Source: CAZRIE01 sp964600075
Lineage (GTDB): Bacteria > Bacteroidota > Bacteroidia > Flavobacteriales > Flavobacteriaceae
NCBI GenBank assembly: GCA_964600075.1
Contig: CAZRIE010000167.1
Location: forward strand, 1 to 6,581
Reading direction: 5' to 3'
DNA: 6,581 nucleotides
Part shown: positions 6,392 through 6,581 of the stretch, piece after piece
Numbering within the stretch: the first letter of the stretch is position 1
Layout of the letters: each line of letters opens with the position of its first letter
The notes under the pieces: model-generated
Databases searched by the model: none
What the model was told of the DNA's origin: nothing
What the model saw: the letters and a program-made list of their open reading frames with translations, nothing else
Translations under genes and position numbers: made by a program

Positions 6392-6581
6392 CTAGGCTTT
6401 AAAACCTTCGTCTATATTTTTTACAGTTTGAGGCAGCACATTGTTAACATAGTACATTTGCATCATCCCTCTGTTTTTAATCTGTATTTCCCCTCTTGGC
6501 TCACAATCAAAATCATCCCGTATCAGTTCGTAGGTATTTTTTGAAATATTGATTCGGCCCGGTTCTGACATCGATTCCATT
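6392..6581 (-). CDS. Class III adenylate/guanylate cyclase, C-terminal end only
   Basis: Sixty-two complete codons plus a partial one are visible, and the frame stays open to the window edge, so the N-terminus is missing. The residues MESMSEPGRINISKNTYELI followed by a D-F-x-C-E-P-R-G-E-I-x-I-K-x-R-G-M-M-x-M-Y-Y-V pattern are the characteristic end of the class III cyclase catalytic domain: the helix after (S)RMES, then the beta-hairpin 'RGxIxIKxxGxMxxYxV'. The enzyme converts ATP (or GTP) to the cyclic nucleotide. Metal-binding aspartates and the substrate-specifying residues lie upstream and cannot be read, so ATP versus GTP is undecided. A short tail of about 18 residues (NNVLPQTVKNIDEGFKA) follows the domain. 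Upstream sensor domains are likely in this family but are outside the window. It is separated by 270 bp from the next gene and appears unrelated in function. The first ATG in view is internal, not the true start. Confidence 0.9.
   Translation of the reverse strand, partial: MESMSEPGRINISKNTYELIRDDFDCEPRGEIQIKNRGMMQMYYVNNVLPQTVKNIDEGFKA

Overview
This 6.6 kb window looks like chromosomal DNA from a Bacteroidota member, most likely a marine Flavobacteriaceae. The evidence is its low G+C, A-rich translation starts without strong Shine-Dalgarno sites, a TonB-dependent receptor with an N-terminal carboxypeptidase-regulatory-like domain, and at least one exact TAnnTTTG-type -7 box. The genus is not determined. 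All convincing genes lie on the minus strand, so the biological reading order runs from high to low coordinates.

In that order: the C-terminal end of a class III adenylate/guanylate cyclase (6581-6392, N-terminus outside the window); an exported sugar isomerase/epimerase-type TIM barrel with a twin-arginine leader (6121-5222); a small KdgF-like cupin (5130-4759), whose stop codon is followed directly and in frame by ATG ATG and a possible 38-codon ORF (4758-4642); a secreted beta-propeller-like protein (4568-3441) overlapping by 10 bp an SbsA-Ig-like lipoprotein (3450-2350); about 540 bp without a clear gene; and the first 602 residues of a TonB-dependent outer-membrane receptor (1807-1), whose C-terminus lies outside the window.

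There are probably three units. The isomerase and cupin, 91 bp apart, look like a small sugar (uronate or keto-sugar) catabolic pair. The propeller and Ig-like lipoprotein are translationally coupled, both exported, and form a two-gene envelope module whose function I do not recognise. The receptor has its own long upstream region with inverted repeats and an apparent degraded coding remnant on the plus strand. No SusD-like gene is present and the receptor's plug lacks SusC-type features, so this is not a classical Sus-type polysaccharide utilisation locus as far as can be seen.

No rRNA, tRNA, CRISPR array, complete mobile element or strong intrinsic terminator was found. The best candidates for something undescribed are the overlapping propeller/Ig-like pair and the tiny ORF fused in frame behind the cupin stop codon.
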